Position numbers and translations under genes: made by a program. The notes beneath the pieces were generated by a model. The model was not told the origin of the DNA and made no database searches. It saw only the letters and a list, made by a program, of their open reading frames with translations. A stretch of DNA of 64,000 bases from Paracoccus denitrificans (GTDB lineage Bacteria; Pseudomonadota; Alphaproteobacteria; Rhodobacterales; Rhodobacteraceae), in the NCBI RefSeq assembly GCF_900100045.1, contig NZ_FNEA01000015.1, positions 62,001 to 126,000 on the forward strand. Reading direction: 5' to 3'. Below, one piece after another: positions 52,093 to 60,700 of this stretch (position 1 is its first letter; every line of letters begins with the position of its first letter).

Positions 52093-53081
52093 CGGACGAC
52101 TCCCTTCTGCCAGACGAGCACCCGGTCGCGGATGCGGAAAAGAAGCGTGATCAGCCCCGAGCACATCGCTGCCATCACGAACAGCGCGGCATACATGTTG
52201 GCATAGGCCGCCCAGCCCTGCGCCCATTGCAGATACCAGCCCAGGCCCGCCTCGACCCCCAGCATCTCGGCCACGACCAGCACGGCGAAAGAGGTGGACA
52301 GGCCCATGAACAGGCCGACGAAGACATGCGGCAGCGCCGCCGGCACCGCCACCCGCAGGATCAGGAACAGCGGCGAGGCGCCCAGCGTCCGGGCGATCTC
52401 GTAATAGTCGCGATTGACCGAGGCGATGCCTGACCATGTCAGCACCGCGACCGGGAAAGCGGTGGAAAAGGCGATCAGGAACACGCTGGCCGAACCCGAG
52501 CTGGGGAAGATGAAGAAGGCCAGCGGCAGCCACGCCGTCGCGGGCAGCGGCCCGACATAGCGCAAGAGCGGCGTGGCCCAATAACTGACCGCCCGCGACC
52601 AGCCCATGCCGACGCCGATCAGGAACCCGGCGACGGCGCCGAAGAAGAAGCCCTTCGCCAGCAGCCAGACCGAGAACGAGGTGCTGTGCAGGATCTTGGG
52701 CCAGTCATAGATGAACACCTCCAGCATCGCCTGCGGCGTGGGAAAGAAGGGCTGGGGCAGGATGCCGGTCTTGGCGGTCAGCACGGTCCAGATCGCCGCA
52801 CCGATGCCGATGGCCAGAAGCCAGGGCGCTCGCTGGGCGGTCCAGCGACCGACACGGCCCAGCCGGTTGCCGCCAAGTCCCAGGACCACCAGCACGCCGC
52901 CCACGGCGCCCCAGACCAGAGCCAGTTCCCGCACCAGAGGCTGGAAGGTCAGGTCCTGCCAGAACAGCAGGATCGCAACGGCCGCGAACCAGCCCAGCGA
53001 GGCAAGCAGCGTCACGCGCTGGATGGGGCCCGGCGGATGCGCCCCTGTCCCGGCGCCGGGCGCAATATCGATGGAAGCCAT
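52086..53081 (-). CDS. Aliphatic sulfonate/taurine-type ABC transporter permease
   Basis: A 331-residue permease, longer than SsuC because of two extra N-terminal hydrophobic segments (about 25-70) before the usual core. The coupling motif reads EIARTLGASPLFLILRVAVPAALPHVFVG. About eight membrane segments in all. It is placed between the binding protein (9 bases upstream) and the ATPase (overlapping). Confidence 0.9.
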   Translation of the reverse strand: MASIDIAPGAGTGAHPPGPIQRVTLLASLGWFAAVAILLFWQDLTFQPLVRELALVWGAVGGVLVVLGLGGNRLGRVGRWTAQRAPWLLAIGIGAAIWTVLTAKTGILPQPFFPTPQAMLEVFIYDWPKILHSTSFSVWLLAKGFFFGAVAGFLIGVGMGWSRAVSYWATPLLRYVGPLPATAWLPLAFFIFPSSGSASVFLIAFSTAFPVAVLTWSGIASVNRDYYEIARTLGASPLFLILRVAVPAALPHVFVGLFMGLSTSFAVLVVAEMLGVEAGLGWYLQWAQGWAAYANMYAALFVMAAMCSGLITLLFRIRDRVLVWQKGVVRW

Positions 53082-53090
53082 TCTGTCCTC

Positions 53091-54122
53091 CTAGGCCGTC
53101 AGAACGTCGGCATAGACCCGCTCGGCGAATTGCTGCGGATCGGTCGAGCGGCGGAAGACGTTGATCGCGCGCAACTCCTCGGCATATTGCGCAATCTCGG
53201 TCTTGAGGTCGGCGCCGGTGGGCGTGTGATCGTGGGTCTGGTCCTTGAGCACCGCGATCAGGTCCTCGACGCTGCGGTTCTTGGGCGCCTGCGGCAGGAA
53301 CGCCTTGGCCGCGTCCTCGGGACGGGCCACGGTCCAGTCCTGCGCCTCGAGCAGCGCGCGGGTCAGCGCCCGGGCCGTATCGGGGTCGTCGCGCACCAGG
53401 CTGCCGCTGAGGCCGGCGATGCAGCAGACGCGGTTCTCGAAGCCATGGTCCAGGTTCGTGGCGATCTGCACATATTTGTCGGGCGTGTCGTGCAGCCAGA
53501 AATAGGCACGCGGATCACCGTCGGCGATGGCGTCGATCTCGCCCCGCTCGGCCGCGATCTCAAGCACGTCGGTCGAGAAGGCCCGCCATTTCACATCCGT
53601 CTCGGGGTCGATTCCGGCCTGGTGCAGCAGGATCGAGAAGAAGTTCTTGCCCGGCGCGGCAAGGTCGGTGACGCCGATGGTCTTGCCCTTCAGATCGGCC
53701 AGTTCCCGGATTCCGGCAGATTGCAGCGCGACCAGGCGCGAGCAGCCGCCATGGGTGCCGGCGGTTATCTTGACGTCGAAGCCCTGCTCCAGCGCCTTGA
53801 GCCAGCGCAGCGCCATGCCGACGCCGCCATCCGCCTTGCCGGTGGCGATGGCCTCCAGCAGCGCCTCGGTCGAGGCGCCGAAGTTCACGATCTCGACGTC
53901 CAGCCCATGCTTCTCGAAGATCCCGTGGTCCTGCGCGACGAAGACCGGGGCAAGGCAGATCGCCGAGGCGTTCGAGGCGAAGCGGAGCGGCTTCAGCCCC
54001 CCTGCGCCCTGCGCGCGGGCCAGCGAGCCCACGCCAAGGCCCAGGAAGGGCGCGGCCAGCGCGGCGCCGATACCCGAGCGCAGAAGGTTGCGGCGCGATG
54101 TGGTGACGATGTTGCGGGTCAT
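53091..54122 (-). CDS. Aliphatic sulfonate/taurine-type ABC transporter substrate-binding protein
   Basis: A 343-residue periplasmic protein with a Tat-type leader: SRRNLLRSG then a hydrophobic run ending LARAQG. The mature domain resembles SsuA/NrtA-type proteins: GIFEKHGLDVEIVNFGAS, GKADGGVGMALRWL, DLKGKTIGVTDLAAPGKNFF. It follows an alkanesulfonate-type monooxygenase gene. The likely ligand is an alkanesulfonate or a similar sulfur source. Confidence 0.9.
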   Translation of the reverse strand: MTRNIVTTSRRNLLRSGIGAALAAPFLGLGVGSLARAQGAGGLKPLRFASNASAICLAPVFVAQDHGIFEKHGLDVEIVNFGASTEALLEAIATGKADGGVGMALRWLKALEQGFDVKITAGTHGGCSRLVALQSAGIRELADLKGKTIGVTDLAAPGKNFFSILLHQAGIDPETDVKWRAFSTDVLEIAAERGEIDAIADGDPRAYFWLHDTPDKYVQIATNLDHGFENRVCCIAGLSGSLVRDDPDTARALTRALLEAQDWTVARPEDAAKAFLPQAPKNRSVEDLIAVLKDQTHDHTPTGADLKTEIAQYAEELRAINVFRRSTDPQQFAERVYADVLTA

Positions 54123-54132
54123 GATGTTTCCC

Positions 54133-55239
54133 TTATTCGGCAGCATGGCTGGAGGTGAGTTCGGATGCGACCAGCGCCCGGACTCGCGGGATCAGTTCGC
54201 GACCGTATTGCAGCGCGTCGGTCAGCGGGTCGAAGCCCCGGATCAGGAAGGTCGAGATGCCCAGCCGGTAATAGTCCAGCATCGCCTCGGCCACCTGATC
54301 GGGCGTGCCGACCAGCGAGGTCGAGTTGCCGTTGGCGCCGGTCAGCGCGGCGATCTCGGTCCACAGCCGCTTGTCCAGGCGCGCGCCCTGGGCGGCGGCG
54401 GCCAGCAGGCGGCGCGAACCCTCGTTCTGGGGCTGGCCGGGGTTCAGCTTGTTGACCAGCCGCGGCTCGCCGCCAGTCGCGCGCAGGGCCTTGGCCTGTT
54501 CCAGGATGCGGGCGGCCTTGGCCCATGCCGCATCCTCGGTCTCGGCAAGGATGGGCCGCAACGACAGCGAAAACCGGGGTTTGCGGCCATGGCGGGCCGC
54601 AGAGGCGCGAACCGCGGCGATGGTCTGGGCCACCTGGTCGTAGGTTTCGCCCCACAGCGCATAGACATCGGCATGCTGGCCCGCCACGTCGATCGCGGCG
54701 GGGGAGGAGCCGCCGAAATAGACCGGAATGCCCTCGGGGCCCGTCGGCTTGATGTCCGAAAGGGCGCCCTTCACCCGGTAATAGTCGCCGTGATAGTCGA
54801 ACGGCGTCTCGCTGCTCCATTCCTGCCGGACGATATCCAGATATTCGCGCGTGCGGGCATAGCGTTCGTCCTTGGTCAGCCAGTCGCCATCCTGCTCCAG
54901 TTCGCGGTCGTTGCCGCCGGTGATGATGTGGACGGCGATGCGCCCGTCGGTCAGGTGGTCCAGCGTGGCAAGCTGTCGTGCGGCCAGCGTGGGCGCGGTA
55001 AAGCCGGGCCGGTGCGCGAGCATCAGCTTGAGCCGCCGGGTGACGCTGGCGACATATTGCCCGACGAACAGACTGTCGGGGGTCGAGGAATGGAAGGCCA
55101 GCAGCACGCGGTCGAAGCCCGCAGCCTCATGGATCGCGGCCGATGCGCGGATGAAGTCGCGATCGATGACCGGACCCTGGCGTGCAATGGTCTCCGAGGC
55201 GTTGTGGTTGCCGATGAAACCGATGAATTCGACGGACAT
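54133..55239 (-). CDS. ssuD: FMN-dependent alkanesulfonate monooxygenase-like protein
   Basis: A 368-residue luciferase-like monooxygenase close to SsuD in length and motifs: RVLLAFHSSTPDSLFVGQYV near residue 45, KLMLAHRPGFTAPTLAARQL, and HIITGGNDRELEQDGDWLTKDERYART, which is an SsuD hallmark. It would release sulfite from alkanesulfonates using FMNH2. Gap to the binding-protein gene is 10 bases. The companion reductase SsuE is missing from the operon. Confidence 0.9.
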   Translation of the reverse strand: MSVEFIGFIGNHNASETIARQGPVIDRDFIRASAAIHEAAGFDRVLLAFHSSTPDSLFVGQYVASVTRRLKLMLAHRPGFTAPTLAARQLATLDHLTDGRIAVHIITGGNDRELEQDGDWLTKDERYARTREYLDIVRQEWSSETPFDYHGDYYRVKGALSDIKPTGPEGIPVYFGGSSPAAIDVAGQHADVYALWGETYDQVAQTIAAVRASAARHGRKPRFSLSLRPILAETEDAAWAKAARILEQAKALRATGGEPRLVNKLNPGQPQNEGSRRLLAAAAQGARLDKRLWTEIAALTGANGNSTSLVGTPDQVAEAMLDYYRLGISTFLIRGFDPLTDALQYGRELIPRVRALVASELTSSHAAE

Positions 55240-55255
55240 GGTGTTCTCCTGCTTG

Positions 55256-56410
55256 TCAAAGACCAAGGACGGCGCGTCCGGCGGCGACCAGGACGCTGTC
55301 CTCTTGCGGACTGTGGATGCGGCCGCACAGAACATCGCGGTAATGGCGTTCCAGCGGGTTTCGGCGGGCGATGCCGTGATTGCCGGCCAGCTTCAGCGCG
55401 CCCTCGACGGCAGCGATGGCGTTTTCGGTGGCGACATGCTTGATGAGCCCGGACTGGCTCGCCGCAGGCACCTGCCCCGCATCCATGTCCCGGGCGGCCG
55501 AGCCGATCAGCCGGCGATTGACGGCGATGCGTTCCTCGATGGCACCGACCGCCTCCTGCATCCGGGGCAGTTCGGCCAGCGGCTTGCCCAGATTGGCAGG
55601 CACGCGCGATTTCAGGAAGGCGACGATCCAGTCGCGCCCCGCCTCGGCGACGCCGGTATAAAGCGCGGCGATCAGCAGGCTGACCCAGGCCGAGGTCTCG
55701 TCGCCTCGAACGGCCCATTCCGCCGGGCGCCGGATGTCCACTGCGTAATCGGGCGGCAGCAGCACTTCGTCGAACTGCACGTCGTGGCTCGAGGATGCGC
55801 GCAGCCCCAGCGTGTCCCAGGTCGGGATGATCCGCACGCCGTCGGCTTGCATCGGGACGAGAAACTGCCCTACGCGGGCCTCGTCCTCGTCCGTGCGAGC
55901 CCAGACGATGGCCCAGCGCAGCCCCTCGCTGCCGGTCGAATAGATCTTGCGGCCGGAAAGCAGCCAGCCGTTGTCGATCCGGCGGGCGACGGTGGCCGGC
56001 AGGCCGCCGCGCATCGGCGTGCCAAGCTCGGGCTCGACGCGCAGCGCGTTGATCAGCGCGCCCTCGGTGGCGGCGTCGCGCACGACACGGGCCACCAGCG
56101 CGGCCGGCCAGCGTCCACGATGAAGCAATGCCAGATGGGCATATTGCATCACCAGCACCAGGCCGATGGCCGGGTCGCCCCGGCCGATCTCGCGGATGAC
56201 CTGTGCCGCGATCTCAAGCCCGCCGCCCCTGCCGCCGAATTGCTGCGGGGCGGTCAGCGCCAGCAGCCCACTTTCGCGCAGCGCCTCGATATGCCGGAAC
56301 GGGAAGCCGGCCGCGCGGTCGTCCTGTGCTGCGGCGACCGCGAATTCGTCGGCCAGCCTTTGCGCAATTCCGATTTCGTCGAGTTGGGTGGTGATCGTGG
56401 TAAGAAGCAT
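55256..56410 (-). CDS. Acyl-CoA dehydrogenase-like flavin monooxygenase (SfnB/DszC type)
   Basis: A 384-residue protein of the acyl-CoA dehydrogenase fold. The N-terminal helical domain, the middle strand region (GRKIYSTGSEGLRWAIVWART) and the C-terminal helical domain with RNPLERHYRDVLCGRIHSPQED are clear. The latter matches SfnB/DszC-type monooxygenases, which oxidise sulfur compounds with reduced flavin rather than dehydrogenating CoA esters. It is first in the operon before the SsuD-like gene, typical of sulfone/sulfonate scavenging genes. Confidence 0.88.
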   Translation of the reverse strand: MLLTTITTQLDEIGIAQRLADEFAVAAAQDDRAAGFPFRHIEALRESGLLALTAPQQFGGRGGGLEIAAQVIREIGRGDPAIGLVLVMQYAHLALLHRGRWPAALVARVVRDAATEGALINALRVEPELGTPMRGGLPATVARRIDNGWLLSGRKIYSTGSEGLRWAIVWARTDEDEARVGQFLVPMQADGVRIIPTWDTLGLRASSSHDVQFDEVLLPPDYAVDIRRPAEWAVRGDETSAWVSLLIAALYTGVAEAGRDWIVAFLKSRVPANLGKPLAELPRMQEAVGAIEERIAVNRRLIGSAARDMDAGQVPAASQSGLIKHVATENAIAAVEGALKLAGNHGIARRNPLERHYRDVLCGRIHSPQEDSVLVAAGRAVLGL

Positions 56411-56831
56411 CGGGTGCGGATCCTGCGCAACAAAACACGACAACTCTAGTCGCGTTAATGTCGGACCACTATTCCAAAGCCGGAACGGAATGGAGAAGAT
56501 CCTGCCTCCCCCTCTTGTCGAGAGAGAAGGAAACCTGCGTTGTGGGAAACCCATTCTCCCAAGACGCAGTCGGATAGCCGAAGCGGTCAGGCAGGATGAT
56601 CGCGGCCCCTCCCCGTCCGGGCCGGACCCAGCCGTCAAGCGCGCTTGTCATCGCCGGTGCCGCGCCATGGTCGGTCAGCGCCTCGCATCTCAGGACCGTG
56701 CAGAAAAATATTCTCCATCGGCATGCAAAAAAACATGACTCGTTTTATCGTTATTTTTTTCTCCGAATGGCATGATGAGCCCGAAAAGGGTCTGTCACCG
56801 GCCCATGGATCACGCCGAAGGGGGTTTCCCC
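56411..56831. promoter_or_regulatory. Divergent intergenic region of 421 bases
   Basis: No gene was recognised. The left part holds the shared motif set (56436-56500). The right part (about 56705-56765) is AT-rich, with runs of A and T (AAAAAAACATG, TTATTTTTTT), and probably contains the promoter for the plus-strand genes that follow. Nothing in the middle was identified. Confidence 0.5.
56436..56500 (-). promoter_or_regulatory. Promoter region of the second organosulfur operon, shared motif set
   Basis: On the plus strand: CACGACAA (56436-56443), CTAG (56446-56449), ATTCCAAA (56471-56478), GAGAAGAT (56493-56500). The spacings N21 and N14 equal those at 49190-49244. It begins 26 bases upstream of the ATG at 56410 and could also serve the divergent plus-strand genes. 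Confidence 0.65.
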
Positions 56832-56996
56832 ATGCCTCGAATATCTGCCGATCCGGGCGATGCACTGGTCCGTCCGCCTCTGGACAAGGGGTTGCCAAGC
56901 CGTCGCAAGACCTCGCATGGCGTGGACGATCTGGCGGCGACCGTGGCCAAGGCCAGCAGCAGCCCCCATATCGCCGTGCCGGGGCGCGATGCATGA
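56832..56996 (+). CDS. Small hypothetical protein, coupled to the next gene
   Basis: A 54-residue reading frame from ATG 56832, preceded by AAGGGGG at a good distance (8 bases). It ends in TGA overlapping the ATG at 56993 (ATGA), the way genuine coupled genes are arranged here. The product is polar, with no signal peptide or membrane segment and no recognised motif. It could be a leader peptide for the downstream gene or a chance frame; an upstream in-frame ATG at 56772 is also possible. Confidence 0.35.
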   Translation: MPRISADPGDALVRPPLDKGLPSRRKTSHGVDDLAATVAKASSSPHIAVPGRDA

Positions 56997-58717
56997 CGGG
57001 GCCGGAGGTGCTTGGACCGGAAATGCTGAGATCGCGGTCTATCGGCGCGCACGACCGCAGTCAGCGGATGCCATGCGCGCGTGGGCAAGGGCCGCGTCTG
57101 ATCGCCTCCCGGGATTGCCTGACGGCGCAGCGCGCCGCTTTGGCCTTGGTGCTTTGCGGCCGGCCTGCCAAGCCTGTCGTCGGACCCCACACCGAATTGC
57201 GGCTGGCCGATCCCTTCCGGCAGGACCTCGTCCTTCGCGAGCCGCTGGCCATGCTTGCCGCGCTGGACGCGCTTTGTCCCGGCACGCTGTTTTCCACCGA
57301 TCCCGAACTGCGTGCCGGGCAGCAGGGCCTGATCGGTCATGCCGCCGACGCCGACGCTCGTCTGGCCGAGGTGACAAAGGCAAGAAACCACCGCGACCTG
57401 GACATCGCCATCCACTTGCTGCGCGACGTGATGCTGCGGATCGAACGCAGCTTCGACAATCGGGGTGCGGCGCCGGTCCTGGATGCCCGGGATGCGGTGA
57501 TCGCGCCGCTGATCTGGCGCATGATGCTGCTGGACCGCCATTACTGCACCTATCTCTGCCTTGGGCTGGATCGGTCGATGGCCCTTGCCGGCCGAATGCT
57601 GGACCTGCCTGGCGCCGATGTCGTGCTTGACGATCTTGCGGCAGGGGAGTTCCTCGACCAGTTGTCCCCCGAAGCCGTCATCCGCTTGCCCGAGGACAGG
57701 CGCCCGGACTGGGCGCCCGCACTGGGTCCGGCGGGACGGCCGCAATATCCCTCCATCAGACCAAGACGAAAGAACCCGATCCTGACCGTCCGAAAAAGCT
57801 CCGACCCCGTGTCCCAGCCCAACCCTTCGAATTCCGATGACGGACAGCTGGATGTTATCGCCGAAAAGCTGCGGCTGATCCGCATCACCTCGCAGCAGCG
57901 CCGTTATCCGGGGCGGACAACGCCGCGCTTGCCTTCGCGCTCCGTGGTGATCCGGCTCTTGTCGAATGTCGTGGGCGCGCTTTATCCGCGCCATTTCGGC
58001 CCGGCCGGGCTGAATGCGCAGACGGCGGACATTTTCGTCGCACAGACGCTGAGAACCATCCGCCAGCGCCTGACCGAGCAGTTGGAGCTTGAATGGCTGC
58101 TGCAGCCCGATGCCGAACAACTGCCCTGCCGCCGCCGGGCCCGCACCGACGCAGATGCGTTCATGGCCGGGCTGCCGCAGATCCGCGATCTGCACGACAC
58201 CGACATCAACGCCGCCTTCCAGGGCGATCCTTCGGCCAAGAGCCTTGACGAAATCGTACTTTGCTTTCCCGGCATCGCCGCGATCCTGCGCCATCGCATC
58301 GCGCATAGCCTCTACAAGCTGGGTGCGCCGATGCTGGCACGGATCATGGCCGAGCATTCGCATTCGCTGTCCGGCATCGATATTCATCCCGGTGCGAAGA
58401 TCGGCCCGGCCTGCTTTATCGACCACGGCACCGGCGTGGTGATCGGCGAGACCGCGGTGATCGGGCGCAATGTGCGGATCTATCAGCAGGTCACGCTGGG
58501 GGCGAAACGGTTCGAGAGCGATGGCGAGGGCGGGCTGGTCAAGGGCCAACCCCGCCATCCGCTGGTCGGCGACGATGTCGTCATCTATGCCGGCGCAAAC
58601 ATCCTTGGCCGGATCGAGATCGGCAAAGGCGCGGTCATCGGCGGCGGCGTCTGGCTGACCGATTCCGTCCCGCCCGGCGCGGTGGTGACGCAGGCCAAGC
58701 CCAGCCTGAACACCTGA
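56993..58717 (+). CDS. cysE: Serine O-acetyltransferase (EpsC/CysE type) with GST-like N-terminal extension
   Basis: One open frame of 574 codons. From about residue 273 (GTG 57809 would be an internal start giving 302 residues) it is an EpsC-type serine acetyltransferase, with PSRSVVIRLLSNVVGALYPRHFG, the catalytic DIHPGAKIG, FIDHGTGVVIGETAVIG, and hexapeptide repeats through IYAGANILGRIEIGKGAVIGG. This makes O-acetylserine for cysteine synthesis. Residues about 25-225 look like a degraded or divergent glutathione S-transferase: EPLAMLAALDALCPGTLF, and DAVIAPLIWRMMLLDRHY matching the GST C-terminal helix region. No stop separates them. Either it is a true fusion, or two translated products share a frame. 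Confidence 0.72.
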   Translation: MTGPEVLGPEMLRSRSIGAHDRSQRMPCARGQGPRLIASRDCLTAQRAALALVLCGRPAKPVVGPHTELRLADPFRQDLVLREPLAMLAALDALCPGTLFSTDPELRAGQQGLIGHAADADARLAEVTKARNHRDLDIAIHLLRDVMLRIERSFDNRGAAPVLDARDAVIAPLIWRMMLLDRHYCTYLCLGLDRSMALAGRMLDLPGADVVLDDLAAGEFLDQLSPEAVIRLPEDRRPDWAPALGPAGRPQYPSIRPRRKNPILTVRKSSDPVSQPNPSNSDDGQLDVIAEKLRLIRITSQQRRYPGRTTPRLPSRSVVIRLLSNVVGALYPRHFGPAGLNAQTADIFVAQTLRTIRQRLTEQLELEWLLQPDAEQLPCRRRARTDADAFMAGLPQIRDLHDTDINAAFQGDPSAKSLDEIVLCFPGIAAILRHRIAHSLYKLGAPMLARIMAEHSHSLSGIDIHPGAKIGPACFIDHGTGVVIGETAVIGRNVRIYQQVTLGAKRFESDGEGGLVKGQPRHPLVGDDVVIYAGANILGRIEIGKGAVIGGGVWLTDSVPPGAVVTQAKPSLNT

Positions 58718-58798
58718 GACCGAAATAGCGCCATCCGGCCGCGGCATGCACCGTTTTGCCACATCTGCCCACCAAAAGACACACGACCAGGAAAGACC

Positions 58799-59386
58799 AT
58801 GCTCGACATTCTGAAAAACCGCCGCTCGCAATATGCCCTGGGGGCCGAACTTCCCCTGCCCCAGGATGAGGTCGATCACCTGATCCGCGAGGCCATCCGG
58901 CTGGCCCCCTCTTCCTTCAACTCGCAAAGCTCGCGTGCCGTCATCCTGTTCAACGGCGAAAGCCGCAGGTTCTGGGATCTTGTGAAAGATGCCTTGCGTG
59001 CCATCGTTCCGGCCGAGGACTTCCCCAGGACCGAAAGGCGCCTTGCCGGTTTCGCCGCCGGGGCGGGAACGGTGCTGTTCTTCGAGGACCAGGCGGTGGT
59101 CGCCGATCTGCAAAGGAAATTCCCGCTCTACGCCGAGAACTTCCCGATCTGGTCCGAGCATTCCACCGCGATGGCGCAACTCGCGACCTGGACCGCATTG
59201 AGCGATGCCGGAATCGGCGCCAGCCTGCAGCACTATAATCCACTGGTCGACGATGAGGCGGCAAGGGCATGGGAACTGCCGGCGACATGGAGGCTGTGCG
59301 CGCAGATGCCCTTTGGATCGAACGAAGGCGAAATCGGCCAAAAGAGCTACATTGACGACCAGCAGCGCTTCCACACCTTTGGGTAA
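58799..59386 (+). CDS. Nitroreductase family protein
   Basis: A 195-residue FMN-binding nitroreductase-fold protein. The N-terminus MLDILKNRRSQYALG and RLAPSSFNSQSSR match the phosphate-binding part; WSEHSTAMAQLATWTALSDAGIGASLQHYN and the C-terminal MPFGSNEG are typical of the fungal HBN1-like and small bacterial group. It lies downstream of the serine acetyltransferase on the same strand, 81 bases apart. It might supply reduced flavin to the sulfonate monooxygenases, an untested idea based on location. Confidence 0.88.
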   Translation: MLDILKNRRSQYALGAELPLPQDEVDHLIREAIRLAPSSFNSQSSRAVILFNGESRRFWDLVKDALRAIVPAEDFPRTERRLAGFAAGAGTVLFFEDQAVVADLQRKFPLYAENFPIWSEHSTAMAQLATWTALSDAGIGASLQHYNPLVDDEAARAWELPATWRLCAQMPFGSNEGEIGQKSYIDDQQRFHTFG

Positions 59387-59878
59387 AGCGATCTGAAGCG
59401 GCGCCTTGCGCTGCCACGCTCGCGACTGCGCGACGTAGACGGCCCGACGACCTGCCCATCGATGGACCGCGGCCATCGAAACCATGAGGATCGCCCTTGC
59501 GCCGACACCGGCCGGTCAGACGGAACGGGCAAGATGGGTATGGCCGCCGATGACCACCACGACCTTGCCTTGCAGATGCAGGTCCGTCCCCTGCCCCCGA
59601 AACCGATGCTGCTTGAGGTTTTCGGACCGCATCTCGATGGAAAAGCCTGGCATCCACCGCGGCGCATAGGCCGCGTCGCCTGGGCGGCCGCCCTCGCGGA
59701 TCCTGGATGACCGGCAATGTCGTCCGGGTTGGGCTCTTCGGTGAGCCAGGGGTCCACGAAGGCAGCTTGCGCGCCCAACCGACGACCTGATCTGCCTCCG
59801 CGCGCGACCAGGCCCAACCGGTTGACACCGGCGCAAGTCGATGAACTGGTGCGGCTGCATGACATGTCTGGGGGACGA
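59387..59878. other. Gap of 492 bases with possible gene debris
   Basis: No intact gene was found. On the minus strand around 59520-59570 one frame reads TDLHLQGKVVVVIGGHTHLA, which resembles the start of a short-chain dehydrogenase but breaks off. On the plus strand just before the next gene, about 59806-59870, the frame reads NRLTPAQVDELVRLHDMSGG, reminiscent of a resolvase-type helix-turn-helix tail. Both are short and uncertain. The ribosome site for the next gene (GGGGGACGA) closes the gap. Confidence 0.4.
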
Positions 59879-60655
59879 ATGACGCGGTTTTCGGCGAATC
59901 TGGGTTTTCTGTGGGCCGACCTGCCGCTGCCGCAGGCGATCCGCGCCGCCCATCGCGCCGGTTTCGACGCGGTGGAATGCCACTGGCCCCATGAGGTGCC
60001 GCCCGAACAGGTCGCGGCCGCGCTGGCCGAGACCGGGCTGCCGATGCTGGGCCTGAACACCCGGCGCGGCCGGCCGGGCGAGAACGGCCTTGCCGCCCTG
60101 CCGGGACGCGAGGCCGAGGCCCGGGACGAGATCGGACGCACGCTGGACTATGCCGCCGCCATCGGCTGCGGCGCGGTCCATGTCATGGCGGGCTCTGCCG
60201 AAGGGCAGGCGGCCGAGCGGGTTTTCCTGGCCAATCTTGACCATGCCTGCCGCCTGGCCCGGCCGCTTGGCATCACCATCCTGATCGAGCCGCTGAACCG
60301 CCATGACGCGCCCGGCTATTTCCTGGCCGGCTCGGACCAGGCGGCCCGGATCATCGAGGCGGCCGGGCATGACAACCTGCGGCTGATGTTCGACTGCTAT
60401 CACATGCAGATCATGGAGGGCGACATCTCGCGCCGCTTGCGGGCGCATCTGGGGATACTCGGGCATGTGCAGATCGCCTCGGTCCCGGACCGCGGCACGC
60501 CGGATCATGGCGAGTTGGACTATCGCCATGTCTATGCGGTTCTGGACGACCTGGGCTGGACCCGGCCTCTGGGCGCGGAATACCGGCCCGAAGGACCCAC
60601 CGAGGCGACGCTGGGCTGGCTGCAAGCGCAGCGCTCGGCGGCACGGCGACAGTAG
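59879..60655 (+). CDS. Hydroxypyruvate isomerase family protein (TIM-barrel)
   Basis: A 258-residue sugar-phosphate-isomerase-like TIM barrel of Hyi type. It opens with FSANLGFLWADLPLPQAIRAA. Catalytic residues match the family: Glu137 in LIEPLN, then Asp and His in FDCYHMQIMEGD, and a late Glu in GAEYRPEG. It interconverts hydroxypyruvate and tartronate semialdehyde or related short 2-oxo acids. It stands alone between a gap and the IclR gene, so its pathway is unclear; the hydroxyacid dehydrogenase at 1105-2019 could use its product. Confidence 0.88.
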   Translation: MTRFSANLGFLWADLPLPQAIRAAHRAGFDAVECHWPHEVPPEQVAAALAETGLPMLGLNTRRGRPGENGLAALPGREAEARDEIGRTLDYAAAIGCGAVHVMAGSAEGQAAERVFLANLDHACRLARPLGITILIEPLNRHDAPGYFLAGSDQAARIIEAAGHDNLRLMFDCYHMQIMEGDISRRLRAHLGILGHVQIASVPDRGTPDHGELDYRHVYAVLDDLGWTRPLGAEYRPEGPTEATLGWLQAQRSAARRQ

Positions 60656-60700
60656 CCCCATCCGACGATAGCGGCAGAGGGCTTTCCAGACCGATACCGG

